Source of the DNA: Bacillus siamensis KCTC 13613
Lineage (GTDB): Bacteria > Bacillota > Bacilli > Bacillales > Bacillaceae
DNA: 64,000 bases
Direction: 5' to 3'
Assembly (NCBI RefSeq): GCF_000262045.1
Contig: NZ_AJVF01000041.1
Coordinates: 248,001-312,000, forward strand
This document shows, one piece after another, positions 9,219 to 18,421 of the stretch (the first letter of the stretch is position 1; each line of letters opens with the position of its first letter). A model generated the notes under the pieces. The model saw only the letters and a list, made by a program, of their open reading frames with translations, was not told the DNA's origin and made no database searches. A program made the position numbers and the translations under genes.

Positions 9219-10253
9219 ATGCCACTTAGTGATGTAACGGTCAAAATTGACCTGGTGAAACCGTCGAATCTTAAAGGGTTAGGAACACCCCTAATTCTTG
9301 CGAAGGTTGCCGGACACAACACTTATAAAGAATATGGCTCAATAGAAGCTGTTAAAGCGGATTACCCAGAAGGAACACCCGCATATAAAAAGGCTGCTGC
9401 TATTTATGCACAGGGCGACAATGCTCCATCAAAAGTAGCCATCGGTACTTACGGAGGTAACCCGGAGAACGGGGAGAGCGACGGAGCGGGAGCGGCTGCC
9501 ACATTTACGATTCGGAATGCTTTTGACGAGTATTTTGATAATGATTGGCACTTCCTCATTCTTGCTGATGCGACGGCAGACGAGAAGCTGGAAGCAGCAA
9601 AGGCGATGGAAGAAAAATCATACAAATTCCTCGTTCTGCAAGTAACAGATCGGGAAGAAGTCACTTCCTATACCGGGAAGGATCGGACAATCGTTTTTTA
9701 TCATCCGATAACAAGCGAGCATCCAGACGCCGGACTGGTTGGTGCCGTCGGCTCCCTGACAGTGGGTTCAGTTACTTGGAAGTTCAAAAACATTGTGGGA
9801 GTCACCCCGCAAGACCTGAAGGCGGACGAGCTGCAAAAGCTCCACAAAGAGGGAGCTATCGCTTACGTGACCAAAGCAGGCCACAGCGAGACGTCAGAGG
9901 GAATTACTGCTTCAGGTGAGTACATTGACGTCCTGCACGGCAAGGACTGGGTGAAATTAAATATTGAAACATCCATTCAATCGGCATTCTCAAATAACGG
10001 TAAAATCCCGTTCTCGAATGCCGGTTTTTCATTGTTGAGTGTTCAGGTTACGAATGTACTTCAAAAAGCCTTTTCAAATGGGATTGTCGCTTCTGATGAA
10101 GATGGTTTGCCCGTTTACACCATCAGCACAAAAAAACGCTCTGAAGTATCAGACGAGAACAGAAAAAATCGCGTGTATGACGGCCTTTCTTTCACGTTCG
10201 AATTAGCCGGCGCGGTTCATTCCGCCTCAATTACAGGCGAAATTTCAATCTAA
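9219..10253 (+). CDS. Tail sheath protein (DUF3383-like)
   Basis: Sheath subunits form the contractile outer tube. The 344-aa protein has an alternating alpha/beta sheath-like pattern (WHFLILADATADEKLEAAKA, then KFLVLQVTDREE and RTIVFYHP) and a C-terminal part with VYDGLSFTFELAGAVHSASI. It is shorter than PBSX XkdK and fits the DUF3383 class that pairs with a DUF3277-like tube protein, which is the next gene. AGGAGG precedes the ATG. This is the main evidence for a contractile tail. Confidence 0.87.
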   Translation: MPLSDVTVKIDLVKPSNLKGLGTPLILAKVAGHNTYKEYGSIEAVKADYPEGTPAYKKAAAIYAQGDNAPSKVAIGTYGGNPENGESDGAGAAATFTIRNAFDEYFDNDWHFLILADATADEKLEAAKAMEEKSYKFLVLQVTDREEVTSYTGKDRTIVFYHPITSEHPDAGLVGAVGSLTVGSVTWKFKNIVGVTPQDLKADELQKLHKEGAIAYVTKAGHSETSEGITASGEYIDVLHGKDWVKLNIETSIQSAFSNNGKIPFSNAGFSLLSVQVTNVLQKAFSNGIVASDEDGLPVYTISTKKRSEVSDENRKNRVYDGLSFTFELAGAVHSASITGEISI

Positions 10254-10269
10254 AGGGGGAGAATAGTCA

Positions 10270-10665
10270 ATGGCTGCTTATGTTTACGATGCGAACGAGG
10301 TCAACACGAATATCGACGGGAAAATCGTTACTGGTTATTCAGAGGGTACCATGGTTTCGTGTGCTAAAGACGAAGAAAAGTTTTCAACAAAAGTCAGCGC
10401 TAAAGGTGATGTGAGCGTTGCAACAAAAAACAATCCGTTAGGCACAATTACGCTTACTCTTTCCATGGGTTCGCCGTTTGTGCCTTATTTAAATGGATTG
10501 GCAAACACGGCCAAAACCTTTCCGATCTGGGTTACTGGCGGACAAGAGAAAATCGGCGGCACTGAAGCCATGGTGAAAAAGCCTGCTGATGCAGAATTCA
10601 GTGACGAAATCGGGGATCGTGAATTTGAAATTCAAGTTTTCGATTATACAGTTTTAGAGCAGTAA
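10270..10665 (+). CDS. Tail tube protein
   Basis: The 131-aa beta-rich protein next to the sheath gene, starting MAAYVYDANEVNTNIDGKIV and carrying GDVSVATKNNPLGTITLTL, is typical of the inner tube of contractile phages (DUF3277-like). It polymerises around the tape measure protein. GGGGGAG precedes the start. A hairpin with a short T run follows it at 10704-10729. Confidence 0.87.
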   Translation: MAAYVYDANEVNTNIDGKIVTGYSEGTMVSCAKDEEKFSTKVSAKGDVSVATKNNPLGTITLTLSMGSPFVPYLNGLANTAKTFPIWVTGGQEKIGGTEAMVKKPADAEFSDEIGDREFEIQVFDYTVLEQ

Positions 10666-10703
10666 GGGATTAATCATGTCGAAAAGAAAAAAATCAAATG
10701 CAA

Positions 10704-10729
10704 AAAAGCAGTCCACTCGGGCTGCTTTT
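10704..10729 (+). terminator. Terminator-like hairpin after the tube gene
   Basis: AAAAGCAGTCC pairs with GGGCTGCTTTT (one G-U pair) around ACTC. The T run is short, so this may be an attenuator that lowers expression of the tail chaperone relative to the tube, or protects tube mRNA. It lies inside the first 30 codons of the longest downstream frame, arguing that the chaperone starts later. Confidence 0.6.
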
Positions 10730-10765
10730 CAATATATGCAAACCAAACAATCGGAGGGAAAACCT

Positions 10766-11065
10766 ATGTCAAAATTCGGTAAACAAAAAACAGTTAAAAT
10801 CCAAGGAATCGAGTACACTCTTCAGCATCCAGGAACAAGACGGATGGTAGAAATTCAAGATGAAGCAATTAACATTAACACAGGCCGCCCAACTTCTTCA
10901 CAATTGTATGAGCTGTACATGAAAGAAGTTGTGGTAAATCCAAAAGTAAACTTCGAATACTTCGATGAACATGCTGGATTCAATGAATTAATGTATGAGG
11001 TTTCTACCTTTCTTAGCGATGAAACCGTCGAAACCAAAGCAGTTTTACAAAAAGAGGGCGAGTGA
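10766..11065 (+). CDS. Tail assembly chaperone, zero-frame product
   Basis: Tail chaperones coat the tape measure protein and recruit tube subunits. Placed between tube and tape measure genes, this 99-aa protein begins MSKFGKQKTVKIQGIEYTLQ. ATG 10766 is chosen over the in-frame ATG 10676 because it has GGAGGG seven bases before it, and because the longer form would be translated through a stable hairpin. Near the stop the sequence CAA AAA GAG offers a slippery run of A, and an open frame continues beyond the stop in the +1 (or -2) frame. Confidence 0.82.
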   Translation: MSKFGKQKTVKIQGIEYTLQHPGTRRMVEIQDEAININTGRPTSSQLYELYMKEVVVNPKVNFEYFDEHAGFNELMYEVSTFLSDETVETKAVLQKEGE

Positions 11066-11210
11066 CAACTGGCCTATGTATCGGCTTGTGATGTCTGAAA
11101 AGTTTTCTTTCACGGAGGTTGCAGCTATGGACCTTGATACGTTACTCGAAGCCAATGCGGCTTTGGACATTCACCTGGCCGAAGAAAACAAACGAAACAA
11201 AAAGAAATAA
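11055..11210 (+). CDS. Frameshift extension of the tail assembly chaperone
   Basis: This open frame follows the zero-frame stop and encodes about 51 residues with the hallmark of the second chaperone domain: DNWPMYRLVMSEKFSFTEVA and MDLDTLLEANAALDIHLAEE. There is no good ribosome binding site of its own near 11075-11093. A tRNA-Lys on AAA (11051-11053) could slip +1 to AAG, or -2 to AAA, and give a fused product. Long-tailed phages commonly make such a fusion at low ratio; phage Mu uses -2. The frame relation is certain; the slip site is inference. Confidence 0.7.
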   Translation, partial: RASDNWPMYRLVMSEKFSFTEVAAMDLDTLLEANAALDIHLAEENKRNKKK

Positions 11211-11223
11211 GGGGGGTTAAACG

Positions 11224-14200
11224 TTGACAGATGCTTTGCGGAGCACGCATATTGATGTGGAATTAAACGTTGACACCTCCCCTCTTGAACGAGCAAATCG
11301 TCAGATTGATAGACTTGTTGATCATACAGATAATGCGGCCGGCCATTTTTCTCAAATGCGAACGCAAATGTCCAATATGCACAGGGAGCAGCGAAGATTC
11401 AGGAACATGAGTATGATTCTGGACAGTTCTTCTTTACAAACTGCTGCGCGGACAATTGAGAATCTCGGCCCCGCATTTGACCTTATGACGTCTCATGTGG
11501 AAAGCCTAAACCGGACCATTCAACAAACGAACAGATTAGTGCAAAATATACCGTCACGCGTGAGCATCGACGTTGACCAATCATCATTGAACAATGCAAA
11601 TGATCAAGTTGATAGGCTGCGAAACAATTTGCATAATGTGGACATGCGCCGGGTTAACGGAGGATCACCACAAAGCACGGCGGCCATGCCCGCACCTGAT
11701 TACAGGGGTATGCGTTATTATGGGCGGGAAATGGACTTTTTGCGCGGCTCAACACGCGGACTTGAAGCGGATACAATTCAAATGGTCAATGAAATGCGCC
11801 GGGCTTGGAATGAGGAAAGATACGGAATGAACGGTTTCCGTAATGAGCTGATACGGGCAAGATATGGCTTCTTTCAGTTAGGCCAAGAAATGGACAACTG
11901 GACCGGGACAAATGAACAGTTCATGGATGAAGTGTACAGGCTAGGCCGGGAGCATAAAGCGGTTACTGACAACATGATCAAGAATAATAAAATGATGCGC
12001 ATGAGCATGTTGCAGTCCATCGGAACGATTATGGCAATGTCAACCCAATCGGAAAAGATCGCTGCCAATTATGACAGGATGGCGAACCCGTTATACCAAG
12101 TCAACAAAGCGGGGCTTGCCGTCTCAAATACCCTTGAAAACATGGCGAAGCAAGGAACTGCGGCACATTTGGCCTTGAAGATGCTCGGGCCTACCGCAAA
12201 TATGAAACAGCTTCAAGATATGACAGCCATGATAACACAGGGGTATATGCGTTTTCAGATGGTAGCGCTTGGCGCGGCCTTCACAAACTTTTTCCTATTC
12301 CAAGGGTTGCATAAGGCAGCCACACAGACCGTTCCCGGTTATTCAAAGGCTTGGGAACAGATGTGCAGCACTCTTTTAAAAGCCATTCAGCCAGCCCTTG
12401 AAGTATTCGGAACCGTTGCGATGTCAATTTATAAAGGCGTTACCGCGATCGGGAAAATGATTATTCAGTTCAACAAAGCTCATCCGGTGCTGGCGAAAAT
12501 GATCCAAGGGTTTTTATTGCTCATCCCTGTTTTAACCCTGCTTTTATCGCCTTTGGCAATAGGAGTGGGGTTATTTAATGGGTTTCTCGGGGCTCTGAGC
12601 AGTCTTTGGATGTTCATTGGCCCGGTAGTAACGGGGCTTGCTGCCATGTCCGGAACAGTCTATGTAGTCGCCGGCTCAATTGTCTTGCTTGTAACAGGCA
12701 TTTATATGCTTTACAAGAATTTTGACAAGCTTCAAGAGCGATTCAAACCGGCTACGGATGCAATGAAGCGCTTTGCGGATACCGGAAAAACTGCGGTAGT
12801 CAGTGCCTTCTACACCATGATTAAAGAGGTACAGGGGCTTAAACCTGCATTTATGAAAGGCTTTGAGGATTCGCAAAAGGTAGCTGTATCCGCGATTCAT
12901 AAGATGCAAGCCGAATCCTTAAAGTTATGGGATCGGTTGGGCGAGTCACACCCTCATTTAGTCGCCGGGATTGAGGCTGCTTACAAAACGGCAGTTGATA
13001 CTGTTTCCTCATTTGTTCAGAATGCAGGAAAACGAGTAACCGACTTTTTCGGAAAGGGATTAACCGAAGGGCTGAACAGCTTTATTAAAGGCTTTATGAA
13101 TCAACTCAAGATTGGTTTATCAAGCTTTCAAGGGATTGTGTCAATAATTGCTCCTATTATTGCGTCGATTGGCCTTTCTTTCTTGGGAGTATCCGGACCG
13201 ATAGGAATAGCAATTGGGGCGATCCTCAGTTTTGTAGGGTATTTGTATCGTTTGAAAGATACAAACCAAGCGGTCAGCAGTGCAATTCATTCGGCGTGGG
13301 CGACTGTTCAATCTGTGCTGACAACGGTATTCACGGCCATTCAGCCGATTATCACGACAGTACAGCAAGTTTTCAGTCAACTGGTAGCACAACTGACACC
13401 GCAATTTCAGCAATTAGCTGGTCAAATGCAACAGACGTTCATTCAGCTTGCAGGAAATCTTGTTCTTTTAGCCGCAGCCGTTTCACAAACACTTTCAACG
13501 ATCGGCCCACAATTGATTCCATTGATCCAGCAGCTATTAACTGCATGGATGCAGGTATCAGGGCAATTAATGACGAGTGTATTGCAAATTGTCAGTTCGA
13601 TTTTGCCGTTACTTGTTCAAGGATTTCAGACTGTTTTTCCGGTCATTCTAAGCGTGATAAATGCGGTCTTACCTATCATCATTCAATTAGTCAGCAGTTT
13701 TTCAGGGGTTATCGTTACAATAATCCAGACTGTTCTGCCTATCCTGGTTCAGACAATTCAGATGGTCTTTCCTTTGATTATGAATATCATCCAGCAGGCT
13801 CTGCCGATTGTGGTTCAACTGATTCAATTACTCGGATCAACGATCGGACAAATTGCCATGCAAATTCTGCCGTTGATTTTAACGGCGGTGCAACAGGTAT
13901 TTCCGATCATAGGGCAGGTCATTTTGGCGGTCCTCCCGGTTGTCGCGCAGCTTCTTACTTTAGCAGCAAATATTATTTTGCAGCTTGCGCAGGCGGCTTT
14001 ACCAATTTTAATTCAGGTGGTCCAGCAGGTCTTTCCGCAAATTGTGCAGATCATTCAGATGGTGCTGCCTATTGTTGTTTCTCTACTGCAAGCCTTGGCA
14101 AACATCATTACTACGGTTGTAATTCCGGCGATCCGTTTCATCCTAAATATCGTGACTGCTGTTTTTCCGGTTGTGCTCTCGATAATTCAAGTTGCACTAA

Positions 14201-15837
14201 AAAATATCATTGCGATCATACAGGGTGCAATCGGCATTATTATGGGAATAGTGAAGGTTTTCAAAGGCTTATTCACTGGGAATTTCCGCATGATGTGGGA
14301 CGGAGTGAAGCAAATCTTCTCTAGTGCAGTCGGAATGGTGAAAAAGCTTGTAAGCAATATGGGTGCAGCAATCACTGACAGATGGCTTTATATAAAAAAT
14401 AAAGTCGCGTTATTGGCATATGATCTGCGTAAGAAAGTCATGGATCGTTTCAACGATTTAGTTGACGGGGCCAAGAAATTACCGGGCAGAATCGGTGATG
14501 GAATTAAGAACATGGCTCACAAGGCTGTATCTGGTGTGACTAGCTTAGCGAACAAACTTTCCGGCGCACTCGGAAAAGGCGTAAATGGTGTAATCGGCGG
14601 AGTAAACTGGGTACTCGATAAGATCGGTTTGAAAGATAAGCATATCCCAAAATGGGAAGTACCTAAATATGCACACGGAACCGGAGGACACCCAGGAGGA
14701 CCGGCGATACTGGGAGACGGCAAAGGGGCAAACGCTGGCCCTGAAATGTATCGGACACCTTCAGGACAAGTAGGGCTCAGCCCTGCAACAGATACACTGA
14801 TGAACCTTCCGAAAGGCACTGCGGTCTTATCTGCAAAACAGACAAGGGCTGCTTTAGCGGGAGTTCCAGCATACGCAAAAGGCACAGAAGGAAATATATT
14901 CACAAATGCATGGAATGGTGTAAAATCCGTTGCCGGCAAAGTGAAAGATGTTGCTCTTGATGTTTTTGATTACATCGGGCACCCATCTAAGCTTTTAACA
15001 AAAGTGTTAGAAAAAATGGGTGTCTCTGCACCTTCTATGGCTGGCTCGTTCGGTGATCTCGCAAAAGGGGCTTTTAACTTTGTCAAAGATAAGGCTGTAG
15101 GTTTTGTCAAAGGCAAAATGTCCAGTTACTCTGCCGGCTTTTCAGGCGGCGGCTCGAAAGCCGTTAAAAAGTGGGTAGCTCAGGCGCTGTCAATTAAGCG
15201 TTTAGGCCCTGAGTATGCAGGAGCACTCGAAACAATCGCAATGAAAGAATCCGGCGGAAATCCTAATGTTGTTAACAATTGGGATTCCAATGCAAAAGCC
15301 GGTCACCCGTCACAGGGGTTAATGCAGTTCATCCCAAGCACCTTTAACGCCCATAAAGAACCAGGGCACGGAAATATTAAAAATCCGGTTGATCAAATTC
15401 TAGCGGCTATTAACTATCTGAACAGCAGATACGGCGGCATCATGAAACATCCCGGCTTGGTATCAATGGCGCATGGCGGGCCGTACAGAGGGTATGCGAC
15501 AGGCGGCGTAATCAATAGCCCGCAGGTTGCGGCACTCGGGGAAAACGGCTGGCGGGAATATGTCATCACGACTGAACCGCGTTACCGGAATCAATCACTG
15601 GGAATGTATGCTGCGCTCGGCAAAGAGCTTGGGGCTGAAACTGGATATACACCAGAAAAAGCAGCAAGCAGCAGCGGTGGAACGTCTGTGAATATTACAT
15701 TCAGCCCGTCTATCAATGTAAAAGTTGAGGGCGGAAGTGCAAAAGTTGAAACTGATATTTCAAAGGCTATCACCCAATCACTGGAAGACTCTTACGACAG
15801 CCTGGCGGCTCTTTTTCAAGCGGAGGGGGTTTATTAA
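11224..15837 (+). CDS. Tape measure protein with lytic transglycosylase domain
   Basis: This 1537-aa protein sets tail length and helps DNA entry. The N-terminal ~250 residues are coiled coil (DQVDRLRNNLHNVDM). Hydrophobic segments occur near 420-500 and 640-680. Residues about 690-1000 contain a long array of short repeats with recurrent LPI..Q..Q..FP motifs. A Gly-rich region near 1150-1200 leads to an SLT-type transglycosylase domain, with catalytic Glu near 1342 in IAMKESGG and SQGLMQFIPSTF after it, for local peptidoglycan cutting. The TTG start follows AAGGGGGG. Function by size, position and domains. Confidence 0.92.
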   Translation: MTDALRSTHIDVELNVDTSPLERANRQIDRLVDHTDNAAGHFSQMRTQMSNMHREQRRFRNMSMILDSSSLQTAARTIENLGPAFDLMTSHVESLNRTIQQTNRLVQNIPSRVSIDVDQSSLNNANDQVDRLRNNLHNVDMRRVNGGSPQSTAAMPAPDYRGMRYYGREMDFLRGSTRGLEADTIQMVNEMRRAWNEERYGMNGFRNELIRARYGFFQLGQEMDNWTGTNEQFMDEVYRLGREHKAVTDNMIKNNKMMRMSMLQSIGTIMAMSTQSEKIAANYDRMANPLYQVNKAGLAVSNTLENMAKQGTAAHLALKMLGPTANMKQLQDMTAMITQGYMRFQMVALGAAFTNFFLFQGLHKAATQTVPGYSKAWEQMCSTLLKAIQPALEVFGTVAMSIYKGVTAIGKMIIQFNKAHPVLAKMIQGFLLLIPVLTLLLSPLAIGVGLFNGFLGALSSLWMFIGPVVTGLAAMSGTVYVVAGSIVLLVTGIYMLYKNFDKLQERFKPATDAMKRFADTGKTAVVSAFYTMIKEVQGLKPAFMKGFEDSQKVAVSAIHKMQAESLKLWDRLGESHPHLVAGIEAAYKTAVDTVSSFVQNAGKRVTDFFGKGLTEGLNSFIKGFMNQLKIGLSSFQGIVSIIAPIIASIGLSFLGVSGPIGIAIGAILSFVGYLYRLKDTNQAVSSAIHSAWATVQSVLTTVFTAIQPIITTVQQVFSQLVAQLTPQFQQLAGQMQQTFIQLAGNLVLLAAAVSQTLSTIGPQLIPLIQQLLTAWMQVSGQLMTSVLQIVSSILPLLVQGFQTVFPVILSVINAVLPIIIQLVSSFSGVIVTIIQTVLPILVQTIQMVFPLIMNIIQQALPIVVQLIQLLGSTIGQIAMQILPLILTAVQQVFPIIGQVILAVLPVVAQLLTLAANIILQLAQAALPILIQVVQQVFPQIVQIIQMVLPIVVSLLQALANIITTVVIPAIRFILNIVTAVFPVVLSIIQVALKNIIAIIQGAIGIIMGIVKVFKGLFTGNFRMMWDGVKQIFSSAVGMVKKLVSNMGAAITDRWLYIKNKVALLAYDLRKKVMDRFNDLVDGAKKLPGRIGDGIKNMAHKAVSGVTSLANKLSGALGKGVNGVIGGVNWVLDKIGLKDKHIPKWEVPKYAHGTGGHPGGPAILGDGKGANAGPEMYRTPSGQVGLSPATDTLMNLPKGTAVLSAKQTRAALAGVPAYAKGTEGNIFTNAWNGVKSVAGKVKDVALDVFDYIGHPSKLLTKVLEKMGVSAPSMAGSFGDLAKGAFNFVKDKAVGFVKGKMSSYSAGFSGGGSKAVKKWVAQALSIKRLGPEYAGALETIAMKESGGNPNVVNNWDSNAKAGHPSQGLMQFIPSTFNAHKEPGHGNIKNPVDQILAAINYLNSRYGGIMKHPGLVSMAHGGPYRGYATGGVINSPQVAALGENGWREYVITTEPRYRNQSLGMYAALGKELGAETGYTPEKAASSSGGTSVNITFSPSINVKVEGGSAKVETDISKAITQSLEDSYDSLAALFQAEGVY

Positions 15838-16395
15838 TTGGCGAAGCTTGGGAAGGTCAATCTTGTTAACGAAAAAGAATCAGACGGGGCTGATGTGGAA
15901 GTCACATCTTATCCCGTTGAAAAAGGCGTGCCGATTACCGACCATGTGCAGAGAAAACCGGAAACCACAAGTGTTTCCGGTTATTTGCTTGGGAAGACGG
16001 CAAACAGCGACTATGAATATTTAAAAAAGCAAGCATATGCCGGCAATCTCCTAACCTATACCGGGCGAAAGGTCGCAAAAGACGTGATCATTACGAAAAT
16101 CGACCGCGATACAGGGGAATTTTCAAACGGGTTTGCGATAACAATCTCTTTACAAGAAATCCGTATTGCAAAAAGCCCGTGGGTTAAGAAGAAAGTGAAA
16201 ACAGCCGGGAAAAAGAAAAAGGCCAACAAGAAAAAAACCACAAAAAAATCCAATAAGGTTTATCACAAGGTGAAAAAGGGTGATACGTATTGGGGCTGCG
16301 CCCGCAAATACGGAACTACTGTCAGCGCATTGAGGCGGCTCAATCCATGGCCTGACAGAAGAATACCTATCGGGGTAAAGATGCGGATTAAATAG
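15838..16395 (+). CDS. LysM tail protein (XkdP/YqbP type)
   Basis: A 185-aa protein after the tape measure gene. Residues 1-110 form the phage-specific N-terminal domain (PITDHVQRKPETTSVSGYLL), a Lys-rich linker follows (KKKKANKKKTTKKSNK), and a C-terminal LysM module (YHKVKKGDTYWGCARKYGTT to IPIGVKMRIK) binds glycan. It is likely a baseplate component at the tube tip, comparable to T4 gp53/XkdP. The TTG start directly follows the tape measure stop, so translation is probably coupled. Confidence 0.88.
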   Translation: MAKLGKVNLVNEKESDGADVEVTSYPVEKGVPITDHVQRKPETTSVSGYLLGKTANSDYEYLKKQAYAGNLLTYTGRKVAKDVIITKIDRDTGEFSNGFAITISLQEIRIAKSPWVKKKVKTAGKKKKANKKKTTKKSNKVYHKVKKGDTYWGCARKYGTTVSALRRLNPWPDRRIPIGVKMRIK

Positions 16396-16409
16396 GGAGG
16401 GTACGGGAA

Positions 16410-16769
16410 ATGGCAACGAGGGACTATATTCCTTTTGATAAAGAAGATATTCCGCAGCAGTTCGAATTTGATTTAGCGGATGACACGTTTATTCTGCGTA
16501 TAAATTACAATCAATCCGATGATAGTTTTTCACTGGATTTATATGAGCAGGATATGACGCCTATCGTTCTGGGCGAGAAGCTTATACTCAATGTTCCTTT
16601 GTGGAATGACATTGTAAATGAAAACCTGCCGGCCCCCGCCCTTATCCCTTTAGATGAATCAAATTCAGAAACACGGGTTACATATAAAAATTTCATGGAA
16701 ACCGTGTTTCTTTATATTGATGATGTAGCTGACGGGTCGGAGGGGGATGACATTGGCGACGACGAATAA
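16410..16769 (+). CDS. Baseplate-region protein of unknown function, 119 aa
   Basis: MATRDYIPFDKEDIPQQFEF begins an acidic, beta-rich protein in the interval between LysM and hub genes, where related contractile phages carry a conserved protein of ~115 aa. GGGAGG precedes the ATG. It overlaps the hub gene by 23 bases. I can describe the place but not the function; a plug or small baseplate part is plausible. Confidence 0.7.
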   Translation: MATRDYIPFDKEDIPQQFEFDLADDTFILRINYNQSDDSFSLDLYEQDMTPIVLGEKLILNVPLWNDIVNENLPAPALIPLDESNSETRVTYKNFMETVFLYIDDVADGSEGDDIGDDE

Positions 16770-17721
16770 AAAGTTGTTTGGCCGGGTTGTCAAAATAACT
16801 ATTGATAACGGCAGTTCGCAGACCACATTTGATTACAAGGATTTAGAAATTCATTTTGAAGTGCCCTTCGACGATGATTTCAAACCTAATGAAACAAAAG
16901 TTGAGATTTACAATCTCAGCAAGGATTCGATCAACAAGATAAAAAAAGGCAGCACGATAACGGTTCAGGCGGGTTATCGAGACGACTACGGCGTCTTGAC
17001 GATTGGCAAAGTGACAAAGGTTCTGAATAACTGGAGCGGCTTGGATAAGGTGACGTCGATCTATTCAAAAGACGGTGACGATTATACCCATATGAAAGTG
17101 ACAACTGCCAATGCTGATCCTGCTGAGAAATATTATGTCAAAAAAAGATATAAGCTTGCAAAACCGGTTGTTACTGTCAGGAAAGACAAAAACGGCCGAA
17201 CGTACAAGACTGTCAGGAATTACGGGACGCGGGAAGAGGTTAGGTATCGCAAACGATACATGAAGATTACTTTTAAAGCAGGAACCACATCGAGGCAAAT
17301 TGTAGATAAACTGCTACGCGTTCTCGGAATTAAAGTGAAAAATATTATCCTGCCGAAAAATAAGGTGTACAAAAAGGGTTACCGGGTGACTGGCTTAATA
17401 GAAAATAATTTAGAAGAAGTCATACATGATGCCGGAGCCGTTATGTACTATCGACGAGGGAAACCGGTTATTCGCCCACTTAATCAGGGCGATGATGAGC
17501 GTTTCAAATTAGAAGAGGCCACCGGACTAATTGAGACACCTGAGCAGGTTGAGGAAGATAATTTCAAAGGTTATAAGGCGAAGTGTCTTCTTCAGCACCG
17601 TATCGCTGTTGCTTCAATTATTGAAATCAACAGCAAAACAGCAAAAGGAAAATATCGAGTGAAAGAGGGTACACATTCGTTTGATGGAAGAGACTTTTTC
17701 ACAGAATGCAAGGTGATGTAA
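16747..17721 (+). CDS. Baseplate hub protein (XkdQ/YqbQ, gp27-like)
   Basis: A 324-aa hub-type protein. DDDFKPNETKVEIYNLSKDS near the N-terminus and SRQIVDKLLRVLGIKVKNII in the centre are characteristic of the XkdQ family, which forms the hub that connects tube and spike. EGGGG-coding GGAGGGGG DNA immediately precedes the ATG. A central insertion with many Lys/Arg/Tyr residues (about 125-170) is noted. The stop overlaps the next start (TAATG). Confidence 0.88.
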   Translation: MTLATTNKKLFGRVVKITIDNGSSQTTFDYKDLEIHFEVPFDDDFKPNETKVEIYNLSKDSINKIKKGSTITVQAGYRDDYGVLTIGKVTKVLNNWSGLDKVTSIYSKDGDDYTHMKVTTANADPAEKYYVKKRYKLAKPVVTVRKDKNGRTYKTVRNYGTREEVRYRKRYMKITFKAGTTSRQIVDKLLRVLGIKVKNIILPKNKVYKKGYRVTGLIENNLEEVIHDAGAVMYYRRGKPVIRPLNQGDDERFKLEEATGLIETPEQVEEDNFKGYKAKCLLQHRIAVASIIEINSKTAKGKYRVKEGTHSFDGRDFFTECKVM

Positions 17722-18068
17722 TGAGTAAAGCGACGAGGTTTTTCGATGCTTTTGAGAAAAGAATCAAACTATCCATCCATACACTGGCTCCGGCTCGCGT
17801 TGTGAAATACAATGCAGAAAAGCATACTGCTGATCTGCAATTGTTGTTTCTTATGAATGATGGTGAATACCTTCATGAATACCCGTTGATCGAACATGCA
17901 CCAGTTTTAAAGCATGTTGAGCCTGATATAAAGGTTGGTTCCTCGGTTTTTGTTTCATTCGCTGAAAGATCTCTTGATAACTTGGATGGGAACAAAACGT
18001 TTGATCCTGATTCTCGACGAACGCACAGTATCAATGATCCGGTGGTCATAGGAGTGTGGGAAGGATGA
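17721..18068 (+). CDS. Baseplate protein, DUF2577 (YqbR type)
   Basis: A 115-aa OB-fold-like protein (HTLAPARVVKYNAEKHTADL, KVGSSVFVSFAERSLDNL), matching DUF2577/spike-like proteins of skin and PBSX that sit at the baseplate tip. ATG 17721 overlaps the hub stop as TAATG and has AAGGTGA five bases before it, better than the upstream in-frame ATG 17706. The end overlaps the next gene. Confidence 0.85.
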   Translation: MSKATRFFDAFEKRIKLSIHTLAPARVVKYNAEKHTADLQLLFLMNDGEYLHEYPLIEHAPVLKHVEPDIKVGSSVFVSFAERSLDNLDGNKTFDPDSRRTHSINDPVVIGVWEG

Positions 18069-18421
18069 AAACGCTCAAGTTTGTAGACGGTGATCTATGT
18101 TTTGAAAACGGTACTCTTCAGATGGTTGAGGGGAACGAGGAAATTGCTCAATCAGTCGAATTAACCTTAAAAACACGGTTAGGGGAATTTACTCTGGATG
18201 AACATTTCGGCTTGGATCGGAGTAACATTCTCGGGAAAGGCTTTGATCAAGAAGAGGCGCAATACGACATTATTAATGCTGTAACACAAGACGAGCGAAT
18301 TGCTAGCGTTGAATCAGTTGAGTTTTCTCATGATAAAGAGACACGAAATCTATCTGTCCACTTGAAAATGAAGAAAGAGGATGATCAAACAATCGAGCTT
18401 GGGGGTGTTGATCTTGCTTAA
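18065..18421 (+). CDS. Baseplate wedge protein, DUF2634 (YqbS/XkdS, gp25-like)
   Basis: A 118-aa protein with LKTRLGEFTLDEHFGLDRSN and a C-terminal beta region, the pattern of gp25-like wedge proteins that start sheath assembly. ATG 18065 overlaps the preceding stop; AGGAG lies ten bases upstream, while the in-frame GTG 18056 is too close to it. Confidence 0.86.
   Translation: MKTLKFVDGDLCFENGTLQMVEGNEEIAQSVELTLKTRLGEFTLDEHFGLDRSNILGKGFDQEEAQYDIINAVTQDERIASVESVEFSHDKETRNLSVHLKMKKEDDQTIELGGVDLA

Noticed and set aside
13296-14324. A 342-codon open frame in another register of the tape measure gene
   Set aside because: It is a by-product of the repetitive, Gln/Ile-rich tape measure sequence; it has no ribosome binding site and a composition (many His, Cys, Asp, Ser) unlike a real protein.
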